A DNA stretch of 64,000 nt from positions 124,001 to 188,000 of the forward strand of contig ONPU01000001.1 of NCBI GenBank assembly GCA_900319795.1. The letters are read 5' to 3'. Position 1 is the first letter of the stretch. Each line of letters opens with the position of its first letter. A program made the translations under genes and the position numbers. Below are positions 19,224-27,983 of this stretch, piece by piece. Source of the DNA: an uncultured Eubacteriales bacterium (GTDB taxonomy: Bacteria; Bacillota; Clostridia; Lachnospirales; Lachnospiraceae). A model generated the notes under the pieces. The model was not told the DNA's origin and made no database searches. It saw nothing but the letters and a program-made list of their open reading frames with translations.

Positions 19224-19289
19224 ATGGCTCAACCGGCCGTAGACTTCCGTCTTCTTGTATTTGCGTGCCCGCGGTGCTATAATGCGTGA
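19224..19289 (+). CDS. Candidate 21-residue small ORF with CPRC motif
   Basis: The aldo/keto reductase stop codon is directly followed by a near-perfect ribosome-binding site, AAGGAGGG (19213-19220), and ATG 19224. The frame runs 21 codons and ends in TGA at 19287-19289. It would encode a short peptide with a hydrophobic middle (FRLLVFA) and a CPRC pair near the end. The 3' half overlaps the -35/-10 of the next promoter, so the coding look may be accidental. Only the strong ribosome-binding site argues for translation. Confidence 0.3.
   Translation: MAQPAVDFRLLVFACPRCYNA
19255..19283 (+). promoter_or_regulatory. Promoter of the nitrogenase-like/hyp operon
   Basis: -35 TTGTAT (19255-19260), 17-bp spacer, and a perfect -10 TATAAT (19278-19283) with an extended TG one base upstream (TGcTATAAT). 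Transcription should start near 19290, giving a leader of about 185 nt before the ACT-domain gene. Confidence 0.75.
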
Positions 19290-19415
19290 AGACAAAGCAT
19301 CTGTTCTGACCGGTCAGATTTTCTGCCGGAAAGATCCGTAATTTTAAAAGACTCCGATCCTGACGCGGAAAAGTGATTTGACGCGGAATGTCCTGGAAAA
19401 AACGACTGCGTTTTT
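19290..19415 (+). promoter_or_regulatory. Structured 5' leader with palindrome and direct repeats
   Basis: The predicted leader starts with a 12-bp perfect palindrome, CTGACCGGTCAG (19306-19317), placed where an operator or start-site hairpin would act. It also holds two copies of TGACGCGGAA (19361-19370 and 19379-19388), 18 bp apart. It ends just before a terminator hairpin. I do not recognise a known riboswitch class. A short ORF (ATG 19386, nine codons ending at the hairpin) has no ribosome-binding site. Confidence 0.45.
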
Positions 19416-19444
19416 AAGGATATCCGCTATGGATATCCTTTTTT
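19416..19444 (+). terminator. Intrinsic terminator inside the operon leader (possible attenuator)
   Basis: Perfect 10-bp stem AAGGATATCC (19416-19425) with GGATATCCTT (19431-19440), loop GCTAT, then a T run. Because it lies between a good promoter (19255-19283) and the first gene (19477), it either attenuates that operon or simply ends transcripts from upstream. Confidence 0.8.
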
Positions 19445-19476
19445 AGTAATGAACCATTTAAGAAGGAGGATGGAAC

Positions 19477-19722
19477 ATGGATACACGTATCGCGATCATC
19501 AGCATCATTCTGGACAACCCGAAATCGGTCATGCCGCTGAACCAGCTTCTTCATGACAGCAGGGAATTTATCATCGGCAGAATGGGTATTCCCTATAAGA
19601 AAAATGACATCAATCTGATTTCCGTAGCCATTGACGCGCCGGAAGACGCGATCAACGCTCTGACCGGAAAAATCGGGAAGCTCGACGGCGTCACCGCGAA
19701 GACGGTCTATTCGAAAATCTGA
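19477..19722 (+). CDS. TM1266-family iron-only hydrogenase system regulator (ACT-like)
   Basis: 81 aa, AAGGAGGA 8 bp before ATG. It reads as one small ACT/ferredoxin-like alpha-beta domain: RIAIISIILDNP, the YKKNDINLISVAIDAPEDAINALTGKIGKL block and a final GVTAKTVYSKI. This matches the TM1266-like putative regulator family, normally found beside [FeFe]-hydrogenase maturation genes (hydEFG). No HydEFG is in this window; instead it opens the nitrogenase-like operon. The ligand and target are unknown. Confidence 0.85.
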   Translation: MDTRIAIISIILDNPKSVMPLNQLLHDSREFIIGRMGIPYKKNDINLISVAIDAPEDAINALTGKIGKLDGVTAKTVYSKI

Positions 19723-19747
19723 TTTTTAAAATAAAGAGGCCCATCCT

Positions 19748-21175
19748 TTGATTGACGAACGAGAAATCAAACCGAATATCCCGGTGAAGATCCCATCAAA
19801 AGACGGCTGTGAAGCGAACATCACAGACGTTCCGTTTCCCGTGCCTTTCCCGAAAGGCCTTGTTTATGCGCCTCCGGCGAGGGGAACATGGACAATCGCG
19901 CATTCTCCGATGCTCATACCGGGCTGCCACGAGATCTATGTCTGCTGTCCCTGCTGCCTTCACGGAGTCGTACTTTCCGCGGACGAGATTCCGGACGGCG
20001 GAAACAGCCGTTTTTCCATGGTCACTTTGACAAATGAAAACGTTCTGAAGGGCGATCTGGAGGAGATGATGATCGAGGGAGTTTCCGAGGTCCTGAAGGG
20101 CCTTCCGGAAATGCCGCGGCTTGTGGAGTGCTTTACTTCCTGTGTGCAGCATTTCCTCAACATCGATCTGAAAGTGGTCTATCGCGCTTTAAGGGAACGT
20201 TTCCCGGGTACGGATTTTATTGACGGCTATATGATCCCGACCCTGGCAAGAAAACTGACACCGGACATGCTCGGCAGAAGACAGCTCCTTAGAGCCGCCT
20301 CCATGAAGAGAGCCGGGAAAGATGAGACTCTCCGGGAAAAAAGGGACCGGGCCGTAAGCCTTATCGTCAATTACTATCCGCTGGACCCGGATTCGGAGCT
20401 GAAAGAGCTGTTCGAAAAAGAAGACTATGAAGTCCGGGATTTCGCATCCTGTAAAACCTATGAGGATTATCTGGCCCTGGCGGATTCGGAATGCGCGCTC
20501 GTTTTTGTATCTGCTTCCCTTCCTGCGGCGAAGGACTTTCAAAAGCAGACCGGCATGGATTATCTTTATCTGCCCTACAGCTACAGCTTTGAGGAACTTC
20601 GCAGGGAATATCAGACATTAACAGACCGCTTCGGTCTGAACATGCCGGATCCGGAAGAATATGAACGAAGAATTACCGCGCGGGCGAGGGAAGTATCGGA
20701 GCTCTACAACGGAACTCCTCTGGTTCTGGATTATACCGCTTCACCCCGCATTCTTCAGATGGCTTTATTTCTTCTGGAGAACGGATTTCAAGTAAAGGCG
20801 GTCTATACGGACGCGTTTTCTCCGGAAGAGGAGGAAGTTTACAACGTACTTCGTGAAAAATATCCGCAGCTCCTCATCCGGTCCACGCAGCATTTTAAGA
20901 TGCGCCTCCTTCCCCGTGATGAGGGAAAGAAGGAGAAACTCATAGCCGTAGGACAGAAAGCGGCTTATTTCACGGGAACGGATCATTTTGTAAATATGAT
21001 CGAAAACGGCGCTGTTCTCAAGGGGGACAGTCAGCCGGTGCAACTATACGGATACAGCGGAATTCTGCATTTCCTGGACCTTCTTGAGGAGGCATTCTTA
21101 AGGAAATCAGACGTGAAGAGCGTCATTGAAGTCAAGGCGTTCGGATGCAGCGGAAGAATAGGAGGAGAGGCATGA
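19748..21175 (+). CDS. Nitrogenase component-1-like protein, NifD-like subunit
   Basis: 475 aa from TTG 19748 with AGAGG 8 bp upstream. The NifD/oxidoreductase component-1 fold is suggested by alternating Rossmann-like blocks and by cysteines at metal-cluster positions: C60 in IPGCHE, the unusual CCPCC run (C66, C67, C69, C70), and C132 in FTSCVQHFLNID, which occupies the place of NifD Cys154 (ECP..IGDD). The Cys275 FeMo-cofactor ligand has no counterpart by eye (CALVFVSASL), and the C-terminal YGYSG resembles NifD HGYDG without its His442 context. It is therefore not a conventional nitrogenase. It probably pairs with the next gene, whose start overlaps its stop. Substrate unknown. Confidence 0.82.
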   Translation: MIDEREIKPNIPVKIPSKDGCEANITDVPFPVPFPKGLVYAPPARGTWTIAHSPMLIPGCHEIYVCCPCCLHGVVLSADEIPDGGNSRFSMVTLTNENVLKGDLEEMMIEGVSEVLKGLPEMPRLVECFTSCVQHFLNIDLKVVYRALRERFPGTDFIDGYMIPTLARKLTPDMLGRRQLLRAASMKRAGKDETLREKRDRAVSLIVNYYPLDPDSELKELFEKEDYEVRDFASCKTYEDYLALADSECALVFVSASLPAAKDFQKQTGMDYLYLPYSYSFEELRREYQTLTDRFGLNMPDPEEYERRITARAREVSELYNGTPLVLDYTASPRILQMALFLLENGFQVKAVYTDAFSPEEEEVYNVLREKYPQLLIRSTQHFKMRLLPRDEGKKEKLIAVGQKAAYFTGTDHFVNMIENGAVLKGDSQPVQLYGYSGILHFLDLLEEAFLRKSDVKSVIEVKAFGCSGRIGGEA

Positions 21176-22395
21176 ATCAGTCACAGCGTGTTCTTTCCAC
21201 CTATGCCGCGGATCTGTTCGGCATCAGTTCCGCTCTTTACGAACTCGGCGGCCTCATCGTGATGCACGACGCGTCAGGCTGCAATTCCACTTACGGAACT
21301 CACGACGAGCCCAGATGGTATGATACTCCTTCCATGGCCTATATCTCGGGACTCAACGAAGTGGACACCATCCACGGAAATGACAAAAGACTCAGGGACA
21401 ATATAAAGGAAGCGGCATTGGAAATGCAGCCCGCCTTTATCGCGATCAGCGGAAGCCCGATGCCAAATGTCATCGGAAGCGATCTGAAGTCCGCAGCAGC
21501 CCTTCTGGAACGCGAGACGGGCATTCCGTGCATGGGGTTTCGGACAGACGGCATTCATACATATGCCGCAGGAGCGGGCGAAGCATTTCTTGAGTATGCC
21601 CGGCGCTTCCTGAAACCTGTGCCCGAAGAACAACACGGGGGTATCCGGGTGAATATCCTCGGCGTGACGCCGCTGGACTTTTCAGTGACAGGCAATACGA
21701 CCGCGATGCGTAAAATCCTTGCCGGCGCCGGCATCGAACTCATCAGCCTCTGGGCCATGGGAAGTTCTCCCGAAGAACTTCAAAGAGCGCCTTCTGCCGA
21801 TCTCAACCTGGTGGTATCGTCCGCAGGGCTTTCGGCGGCATCTTATATGGAGGCCGAATTCGGCATTCCGTATCTGTGTATGACGCCTGTCGGGAAAAGC
21901 GGTCAGGAGCTCTGGCTGCGGCTTATCCGCGAACGTGCGGCCGAAGGAAAGAGGAAAGAAAAGGGAAAACTCATTCCGTCAGGACTTTACGGCAGCATTT
22001 CCTGCTTCGGGATGTCCGGAAGGACAAAACCGGAAGAAGACGGGAAGGCGCAGGTTCTGATTATCGGTGAGCCGCTCATTTCCGAAGGGATCAAAAACTG
22101 CCTGATGACGGAATTCGGCATTGAACATGTACGAAGGATCTGTCCCCTTCCGGATCTGCCGAAAGAGGCTTACGCCGGCGCGGAAATCGTGACGCAGGAA
22201 CAGCATCTGGCCAGGGCGGCGGCATCGGCGGAACGGGTGATCGCGGATCCGATTTACGCCCGTCTTTTGCCTGAAGAAAAGAGAAAGGCGTTCATCCGCT
22301 TCCCGCACGAAGCATATTCGGGACGCCATTACAGAGAGGAGATACCGGTCTTTACAGGGAATTCATTTTCCGAATGGATCGGGGAACAATTATGA
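21172..22395 (+). CDS. Nitrogenase component-1-like protein, NifK-like subunit
   Basis: 407 aa from ATG 21172 (GGAGGAGAGG just upstream, ATGA overlap with the previous gene). C37 in HDASGCNSTYGTHDEPRW matches NifK Cys95 (HGSxGC). The partner position of NifK Cys153 is Pro in SGSPMPNVIGSDL. The HDEPRW motif recurs as FDEPRW in the fused protein at 23161-25581, so both belong to one NifK-like subfamily. Likely the beta subunit of a complex with the preceding gene; with fewer Cys ligands its cluster must differ from a P-cluster. Confidence 0.82.
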   Translation: MNQSQRVLSTYAADLFGISSALYELGGLIVMHDASGCNSTYGTHDEPRWYDTPSMAYISGLNEVDTIHGNDKRLRDNIKEAALEMQPAFIAISGSPMPNVIGSDLKSAAALLERETGIPCMGFRTDGIHTYAAGAGEAFLEYARRFLKPVPEEQHGGIRVNILGVTPLDFSVTGNTTAMRKILAGAGIELISLWAMGSSPEELQRAPSADLNLVVSSAGLSAASYMEAEFGIPYLCMTPVGKSGQELWLRLIRERAAEGKRKEKGKLIPSGLYGSISCFGMSGRTKPEEDGKAQVLIIGEPLISEGIKNCLMTEFGIEHVRRICPLPDLPKEAYAGAEIVTQEQHLARAAASAERVIADPIYARLLPEEKRKAFIRFPHEAYSGRHYREEIPVFTGNSFSEWIGEQL

Positions 22396-23168
22396 AAAAG
22401 ATTGCGATATACGGAAAAGGCGGAATCGGAAAATCGACGACGACCGCCAACCTGGCTGCCGCTCTTGCGGCGGACGGCTATAAGGTCATTCAGATCGGCT
22501 GCGATCCCAAAGCGGATTCCACAATGAACCTGCTGAAAGGGGTGCCTGTGCAGCCTGTTATGGACTATTACAGGCTCCATGACGAAGAACCCGATTTCGA
22601 ACACATCGGCCGGGAAGGATTCGGCGGTGTATTCTGCATCGAGACGGGCGGACCGACACCGGGTCTTGGATGCGCCGGACGCGGAATCATCGCTACATTT
22701 GACCTTCTGGAAGAACTGGAAGTCTTTGAACGGATCCGTCCGGATGTCGTTCTGTACGACGTCCTCGGGGATGTGGTCTGCGGAGGATTTGCCGCTCCGA
22801 TCCGGGAGGGTTATGCCGAAGAAATCCTGATCGTCACTTCGGGAGAAAAAATGGCTCTCTACGCGGCGGACAACATCAGTACCGCCGTCAGGAATTTCGA
22901 GGATCGCGGATACGCGCATGTCCGCGGCATTGTTCTCAACAGAAGGAATGTCCCTGATGAAGAGGAAAAAGTCCGTTCATTTGCCGAAAAACATGGATTT
23001 CCGATCTGCGCGGATATCCCGAGGAGCGACGAGATCAACTATTATGAAGACCGCGGAATGACCGTTATAGAAGGAGATCCGTCTTTGCCGGTCAGCCGGC
23101 TGTACATGCAATTAGCGAGAGATCTGATGGGAGACGAAAAGCCTCAGCGCGAAGGAGACCATGAATAA
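22392..23168 (+). CDS. NifH-like Fe-protein (ATP-dependent reductase)
   Basis: 258 aa from ATG 22392, inside the previous stop (ATGA); an upstream in-frame ATG at 22374 would add six residues. It has the deviant Walker A of NifH, YGKGGIGKSTTT, then IGCDPKADST, the first cluster Cys94 in GPTPGLGCAGRGI and the second Cys130 in DVLGDVVCGGFAAPIRE, equivalent to NifH Cys97 and Cys132. Two subunits would share one 4Fe-4S cluster and pass electrons, driven by ATP, to the component-1-like proteins encoded on both sides. It is the only such reductase here and probably serves both pairs. Confidence 0.93.
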   Translation: MKKIAIYGKGGIGKSTTTANLAAALAADGYKVIQIGCDPKADSTMNLLKGVPVQPVMDYYRLHDEEPDFEHIGREGFGGVFCIETGGPTPGLGCAGRGIIATFDLLEELEVFERIRPDVVLYDVLGDVVCGGFAAPIREGYAEEILIVTSGEKMALYAADNISTAVRNFEDRGYAHVRGIVLNRRNVPDEEEKVRSFAEKHGFPICADIPRSDEINYYEDRGMTVIEGDPSLPVSRLYMQLARDLMGDEKPQREGDHE

Positions 23169-25581
23169 GAATCTTCAAGAGCCCAATTATAGAAAACCGT
23201 GGAGCATCACAGCCGAAGAACTCTGTCAAGCCGGTACGGAAGGATGGCCGAAAGAGTTTTCTCAGGCGGAAGCCCTGATCTACAGCTCACCGGCTACTTT
23301 GAGCTATAATTCCCCGGGAGCAAACGGCTTCGGCGTGAAGAGAGCCGGGCTTGTTCTGCCGGAATCCGTTATGCTGCTCGTGTCTCCGGGATGCTGCGGC
23401 AGAAACAGCACGATCCTCAGCCGTGTGAGCGGCTACGCGGAGCGTATGTTCTATCTGCTTATGAATGAAACGGATCTGATCACCGGAAGGCATCTGAAGA
23501 AGATTCCGGATGCTGTACGCCGCATCTGCGACGAGGCAAAACCGAGGCCGAAAGCGGTCGTAATCTGCATCACCTGCGTGGACGCCCTCTTGGGAACGGA
23601 TCTGGAACGCGTCTGCAGAAAAGCGGAAAAGGCGGTTCCGGGAGTCCATGTGGTGCCGAGCTATATGTATGCCCTGACAAGGGAAGGCACAAAGCCGCCG
23701 ATGACATCGATCAGGAAGAGCCTGTATTCCCTTCTTGAAAGGAAGCCGGTCAATCCTCACGCGGTCAATCTGATGGGGTATTTCAGCCCGCTTTCAGATG
23801 ACTCCGAACTCTATCCGATCTTCCGCAAAGCAGGGCTCAGCAGGATCCGTGAGATCTCGCGTATGAAGACTCTGGAAGATTATATGGAAATGGGAGAGGC
23901 GAATTTCAACCTGGTTCTCCATCCGGAAGCACGCTACACGGCGGAGGATCTGCTTAAGCGTCTCGGGATGCCCTATATTGAACTCAGGCGTCTGTATGAT
24001 CCTGAAAAAATAGCGCGCCAGTACGATCTTTTCGCCGCGGCGGTCGGGATCACGCTTGAATACGGTGAATACCGCGTAAGAGCGGAAGAGGCTCTGAACC
24101 GTTTTACGGAAAAATACGGACAGCTGAGAGTCGTGATCGGACAGATGCTGAACGCGAATCCGTTTGAACTTGCGGTGCTGTTCCTTAAAAAGGGACATCT
24201 TGTGCCCCGCATCTTCGCGGTTCCGTCAGAAGAGGATCTGCCGTTTATCAAAGAGATCGCCGGACTCAGCCCTGATACTCGTATTTTCACCAGCACGCAT
24301 CCTTCCATGCTGGAGGATCCGGAAGGGATTTGTGCGGATCTCTGCCTCGGAAAGGACGCGAAATATTTCGCGCCGGAAGCAGTATGCGTGCCGTTCTCGG
24401 ACGACATTCAGCCGTTCGGCTTCCGCGGGCTCGAACTGCTTCTCGAACGGATCGATGCGGCATTGGATCAAAACAGGCGTCAGCAGTCTCCGGAACGTGC
24501 AACCGCTGCCGCGGAAACGGAATATGCCGGCGGGACAGCAGAAGAATTGGCGTACGAAATATCGGATTCCGAAAATCCGGATTATGGGTCGAACCGTCTG
24601 CTGACCAGACTGTCACCTTTTGCCCCTGATATATCGGGTGCCGCGGGCGTATTTTTCGGGCACGGAGGCGTAATTGTCATCATTGACGCGGGCGGATGCA
24701 CCGGAAATGTCTGCGGTTTCGACGAACCGAGATGGTTCAGCGAAAAGAGCGCTGTATTTTCCGCCGGCTTAAGAGATCTGGACGCCATCCTCGGAAGAGA
24801 TAAAAAGCTGATCGCGAAGATCAAAGACGCTCTTCAATATACAAACGCCCGTTTCCTTGCCCTTATCGGAACTCCGGTTCCGGCTGTCATCGGTACAGAT
24901 TTCAAAGCGCTGAAACGAATGGCTGAAAAGGAATTCGGATTGCCGGTCCTCACCGTGGACGCGAGCGGTATGGGGAGTTACGACGAAGGAGAGATCAAGG
25001 CTTACAAAGAGCTTCTGAAAGCATTTCCCGCGGATTTCGGGGCACCTTCCGTATTCGGAGCGCTGCCTCTTGATCTGCCTGGTGAAATAACAGATCTTCC
25101 GGCATTCAAAAAGAGTGTCAGAACGCTCGTTCCGGAGCATCTGAATGCAGCCGTTTCACCCGCCGGAATACGGATCTGTAAAGCCGTCAGGGATCAGGGC
25201 GGCCCGGACTTTTCCGTGGTCTTTCCTGCCAAAGACCTGATCTGCCGGATTCCGGATCATGCAGGGTCGGACATCCATTCCGCCCTTATCATTCACCAGA
25301 CAGTTTGTGCTGACAGTTTTGCCGGAAAGCTGAAAGAAGAACTCCCAGAGTGCGAAGTGGAAACGGCTACGTTCTTCACCGTTCCGGAACATGACGAAGC
25401 GCTGAGATATCCGGTTCATCCGCTTAAAGGAGAAGCGGATCTCAAAGCCCTTCTAAAGAAAAAGAACTACGATCTGGTAGTCGCCGATCCGCTTATAAAA
25501 CCCGCGGTCGAAGGGCATGCGCGCTATTTTCTGCCGCTTTCCCATTTCGCGGTATCCGGGTCAGCGGCGGCACAGCAGTAA
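23161..25581 (+). CDS. Fused nitrogenase component-1-like protein (NifD-like plus NifK-like)
   Basis: 806 aa, overlapping the NifH-like gene by 8 bp. Residues about 1-435 resemble the NifD-like protein encoded at 19748-21175 (C78-C79 in VSPGCCGRN, C136/C139 in ICITCVDALLGTDLE, and a C-terminal FGFRG). Residues about 436-475 are a Gln/Ala/Glu-rich linker. Residues about 480-806 resemble the NifK-like protein at 21172-22395: IDAGGCTGNVCGFDEPRWF (C513, C518) and GTPVPAVIGTDFK, again with Pro at the NifK Cys153 position. The operon thus carries two D/K-like pairs, one split and one fused, recalling NifDK (catalytic) with NifEN (scaffold). The role assignment is inference. No frameshift is seen at the junction. 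Confidence 0.85.
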   Translation: MNKNLQEPNYRKPWSITAEELCQAGTEGWPKEFSQAEALIYSSPATLSYNSPGANGFGVKRAGLVLPESVMLLVSPGCCGRNSTILSRVSGYAERMFYLLMNETDLITGRHLKKIPDAVRRICDEAKPRPKAVVICITCVDALLGTDLERVCRKAEKAVPGVHVVPSYMYALTREGTKPPMTSIRKSLYSLLERKPVNPHAVNLMGYFSPLSDDSELYPIFRKAGLSRIREISRMKTLEDYMEMGEANFNLVLHPEARYTAEDLLKRLGMPYIELRRLYDPEKIARQYDLFAAAVGITLEYGEYRVRAEEALNRFTEKYGQLRVVIGQMLNANPFELAVLFLKKGHLVPRIFAVPSEEDLPFIKEIAGLSPDTRIFTSTHPSMLEDPEGICADLCLGKDAKYFAPEAVCVPFSDDIQPFGFRGLELLLERIDAALDQNRRQQSPERATAAAETEYAGGTAEELAYEISDSENPDYGSNRLLTRLSPFAPDISGAAGVFFGHGGVIVIIDAGGCTGNVCGFDEPRWFSEKSAVFSAGLRDLDAILGRDKKLIAKIKDALQYTNARFLALIGTPVPAVIGTDFKALKRMAEKEFGLPVLTVDASGMGSYDEGEIKAYKELLKAFPADFGAPSVFGALPLDLPGEITDLPAFKKSVRTLVPEHLNAAVSPAGIRICKAVRDQGGPDFSVVFPAKDLICRIPDHAGSDIHSALIIHQTVCADSFAGKLKEELPECEVETATFFTVPEHDEALRYPVHPLKGEADLKALLKKKNYDLVVADPLIKPAVEGHARYFLPLSHFAVSGSAAAQQ

Positions 25582-25604
25582 AAGACGGAGATCACATTTT
25601 CAAA

Positions 25605-27953
25605 ATGACACATACGGACACAGTCAGAAAAAGGATCAAGCTGTACGGAATCGTGCAGGGAATCGGGTTCAGGCCTTTTGTAAAAAGGCTTGCCGATGAA
25701 CTGCGCGTCAATGGCTCCGTATGCAATCACGGATCCTTTGTGGACATTGTTGCCGAAGCGGACCTAAAGATCATTGAGGAGTTCGAAAGAAGGCTCATTG
25801 CCGATGCTCCTCCCGCTTCGCATATCGTACGGACAAAGGCCGTTCCTGAGGAGCCTCTGGGCGAAACGGAATTTCTGATCGTGAAAAGCCGTAAAGAAAG
25901 AGGAGATATCTATGTCTCTCCCGATCTGGCCATCTGTCCGGAGTGCGAGAAGGAACTGTTTGATCCCGGAGACCGCCGGTATCTGCATCCGTTTATCAAC
26001 TGCACGAACTGCGGGCCCAGGCTGACAATTCTGGACTCCATGCCTTATGACCGGGAACGAACCTCCATGGCGGAATTCCCGATGTGTGAGAAATGTTCCT
26101 ATGAATACACGCATCCCGAGAGCCGGCGCTTTCACGCCCAGCCCGTCTGCTGTCATGACGACGGTCCGAAGCTGAGGATCCCCGGAACCTCCCTTAGTGA
26201 AGAGGAATGCATCCGGGAAGTCAGAAGGATCCTGAAAAACGGAGGAATCGCGGCTGTCAAAGGGATCGGAGGATTTCATCTGGCCTGCGACGCTTCCCGG
26301 GACGATGCGGTCTTAAGGCTCAGAACACTGAAAAACCGTCCCATGAAGCCTTTCGCGGTGATGATGAGAGATATGGAGACGGTACGGAGAGAATGCGTGC
26401 TTCTGCCGGGACAGGAAGAGCTTCTCACAGGCTCCGAAAAGCCGATTCTGCTCCTGGAACGGCGCACGGACGGAGGGCAGAAGCTTTCAAATCTGATCGC
26501 CCCGGACAATCCGACTGTCGGTGTGATGCTCCCATATGCGCCCGTACAGCATCTGTTGTTCCGCTATCCCGCGGAAGGAGAGACAGAACCCGCGGATGAC
26601 GGATTTACAGACATGCTGGTAATGACATCCGGCAATCCGTCGGGCGCGCCCATCTGCCGGACGACAGAGGAAGCTGTGGAATATCTTTCGCCGATGTGCG
26701 ATGTCATCCTCGGCAACAACCGGAAAATCCGGCTTCGGGCAGATGATACCGTCATGCGCTTCGCGGACGGAAAGCCTTATATGATCCGAAGATCCAGAGG
26801 GTATGCTCCGCTGCCTCTTACCGTTGAACCGGAAGATCTCCCGGGATTTAAAGCCGGCGGGGATCGGCAGACCCATACGGTGCTCGCAATCGGCGGAGAA
26901 CTGAAGAATACGTTCTGCCTGGCGAAAAACGATCTTTATTATATGTCTCCCTATGTAGGAGATCTCGGGGATCCGAGAAGTGTGGACGCCCTTCAGGCCG
27001 CGGTTGAGCGGATGGAAACTCTGCTGGAAATCAAGCCGGAAGCGGTTGTCTGCGATATGCATCCATTGTATAATTCTTCTGCATTTGCGAAAGAACTCGG
27101 AATTCCGGTTATCGAGATTCAGCATCACTACGCCCATATCCTGAGCTGTATGGCGGAAAATGCTTATCTTGAGCCGGTGATCGGCGTATCCTTCGACGGA
27201 ACCGGTTACGGAACGGACGGAACCATCTGGGGAGGAGAATTCCTCTACTGCCGTACGGACCGTTTCGAAAGAGCCGGCTTCCTGAAGCCTTTCCGTCAGG
27301 CCGGCGGAGATCTGGCGGCAAAAGAAGGCTGGAGGATCGCGGTATCCCTGATGCTGGATGCGTTTGAAGATGCGGCATATGCCGAAAATATAGCGGCGGA
27401 CCTGGGTATCTGTTCAAAGGAAGAATTCCGCATCCAACGGATGATGGTCGAAAAAGGCCTGAACTCCGTGAAATCGACCTCCGCCGGAAGGCTTTTTGAC
27501 GCCGTATCCGCTGTTCTGGGAATCCGGAGAGCCTCCACATTTGAAGGAGAGGCCTCTATTGCGCTTGAATATGCCGCCGAACCGGACATATCGGAAATCG
27601 CCGAAATGGGAATTGACGAAGGAGAAGAATTCGCAATCAAAACCGATGAGCTGATCCGGGCGCTGATCCGGGGACGTATGGAAGGGAAGAGTACTTCTTG
27701 TCTGGCCGGAGGGTTTCATACCGCTTTGGCCGGGGCCGTTCTCAAAGGCTGCCGCCTCATGAGGAACCGCTATCATGTGGAAACGGTCGCCCTGTCCGGA
27801 GGCGTATTTCAGAACATGCTGTTCCTTGATCAGGTGAGGACCATGCTCGGAAATGACGGATTCCGCGTACTCGTTCATTCACAGGTTCCCGCGAATGACG
27901 GGGGCATTGCTCTTGGGCAGGCAGTATACGGAATGAACTACTTGTTGACATAA
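25605..27953 (+). CDS. hypF: Carbamoyltransferase HypF
   Basis: 782 aa. Domains in order: acylphosphatase (GIVQGIGFRPFVKRLADEL, about 15-95), zinc-finger pair (CPEC about 111, CTNC about 133, CEKC about 161, then C182-C183-H-D-D186), a YrdC-like domain (GGIAAVKGIGGFHLACDA ... KNRPMKPFAVMMR), and a Kae1-like domain (HHYAHILSCMAE, FDGTGYGTDGTIWGGEF, ALSGGVFQNMLF). It carbamoylates the HypE C-terminal Cys as the source of the CN ligands of [NiFe]-hydrogenases. The last zinc-finger Cys of the family (CPxCGP) is Asp186 here, possibly compensated by C182 or H184. It lies 23 bp after the fused component-1-like gene. Confidence 0.95.
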   Translation: MTHTDTVRKRIKLYGIVQGIGFRPFVKRLADELRVNGSVCNHGSFVDIVAEADLKIIEEFERRLIADAPPASHIVRTKAVPEEPLGETEFLIVKSRKERGDIYVSPDLAICPECEKELFDPGDRRYLHPFINCTNCGPRLTILDSMPYDRERTSMAEFPMCEKCSYEYTHPESRRFHAQPVCCHDDGPKLRIPGTSLSEEECIREVRRILKNGGIAAVKGIGGFHLACDASRDDAVLRLRTLKNRPMKPFAVMMRDMETVRRECVLLPGQEELLTGSEKPILLLERRTDGGQKLSNLIAPDNPTVGVMLPYAPVQHLLFRYPAEGETEPADDGFTDMLVMTSGNPSGAPICRTTEEAVEYLSPMCDVILGNNRKIRLRADDTVMRFADGKPYMIRRSRGYAPLPLTVEPEDLPGFKAGGDRQTHTVLAIGGELKNTFCLAKNDLYYMSPYVGDLGDPRSVDALQAAVERMETLLEIKPEAVVCDMHPLYNSSAFAKELGIPVIEIQHHYAHILSCMAENAYLEPVIGVSFDGTGYGTDGTIWGGEFLYCRTDRFERAGFLKPFRQAGGDLAAKEGWRIAVSLMLDAFEDAAYAENIAADLGICSKEEFRIQRMMVEKGLNSVKSTSAGRLFDAVSAVLGIRRASTFEGEASIALEYAAEPDISEIAEMGIDEGEEFAIKTDELIRALIRGRMEGKSTSCLAGGFHTALAGAVLKGCRLMRNRYHVETVALSGGVFQNMLFLDQVRTMLGNDGFRVLVHSQVPANDGGIALGQAVYGMNYLLT

Positions 27954-27983
27954 AAAAGTTATGTAAAGAAAGAAGGGGTTATT

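Noticed and set aside
19748-25581. True molybdenum nitrogenase (nifHDK)
   Set aside because: The D-like proteins lack the NifD Cys275/His442 contexts and the K-like parts lack one P-cluster Cys; no nifB, nifE/N/V types are in the window.
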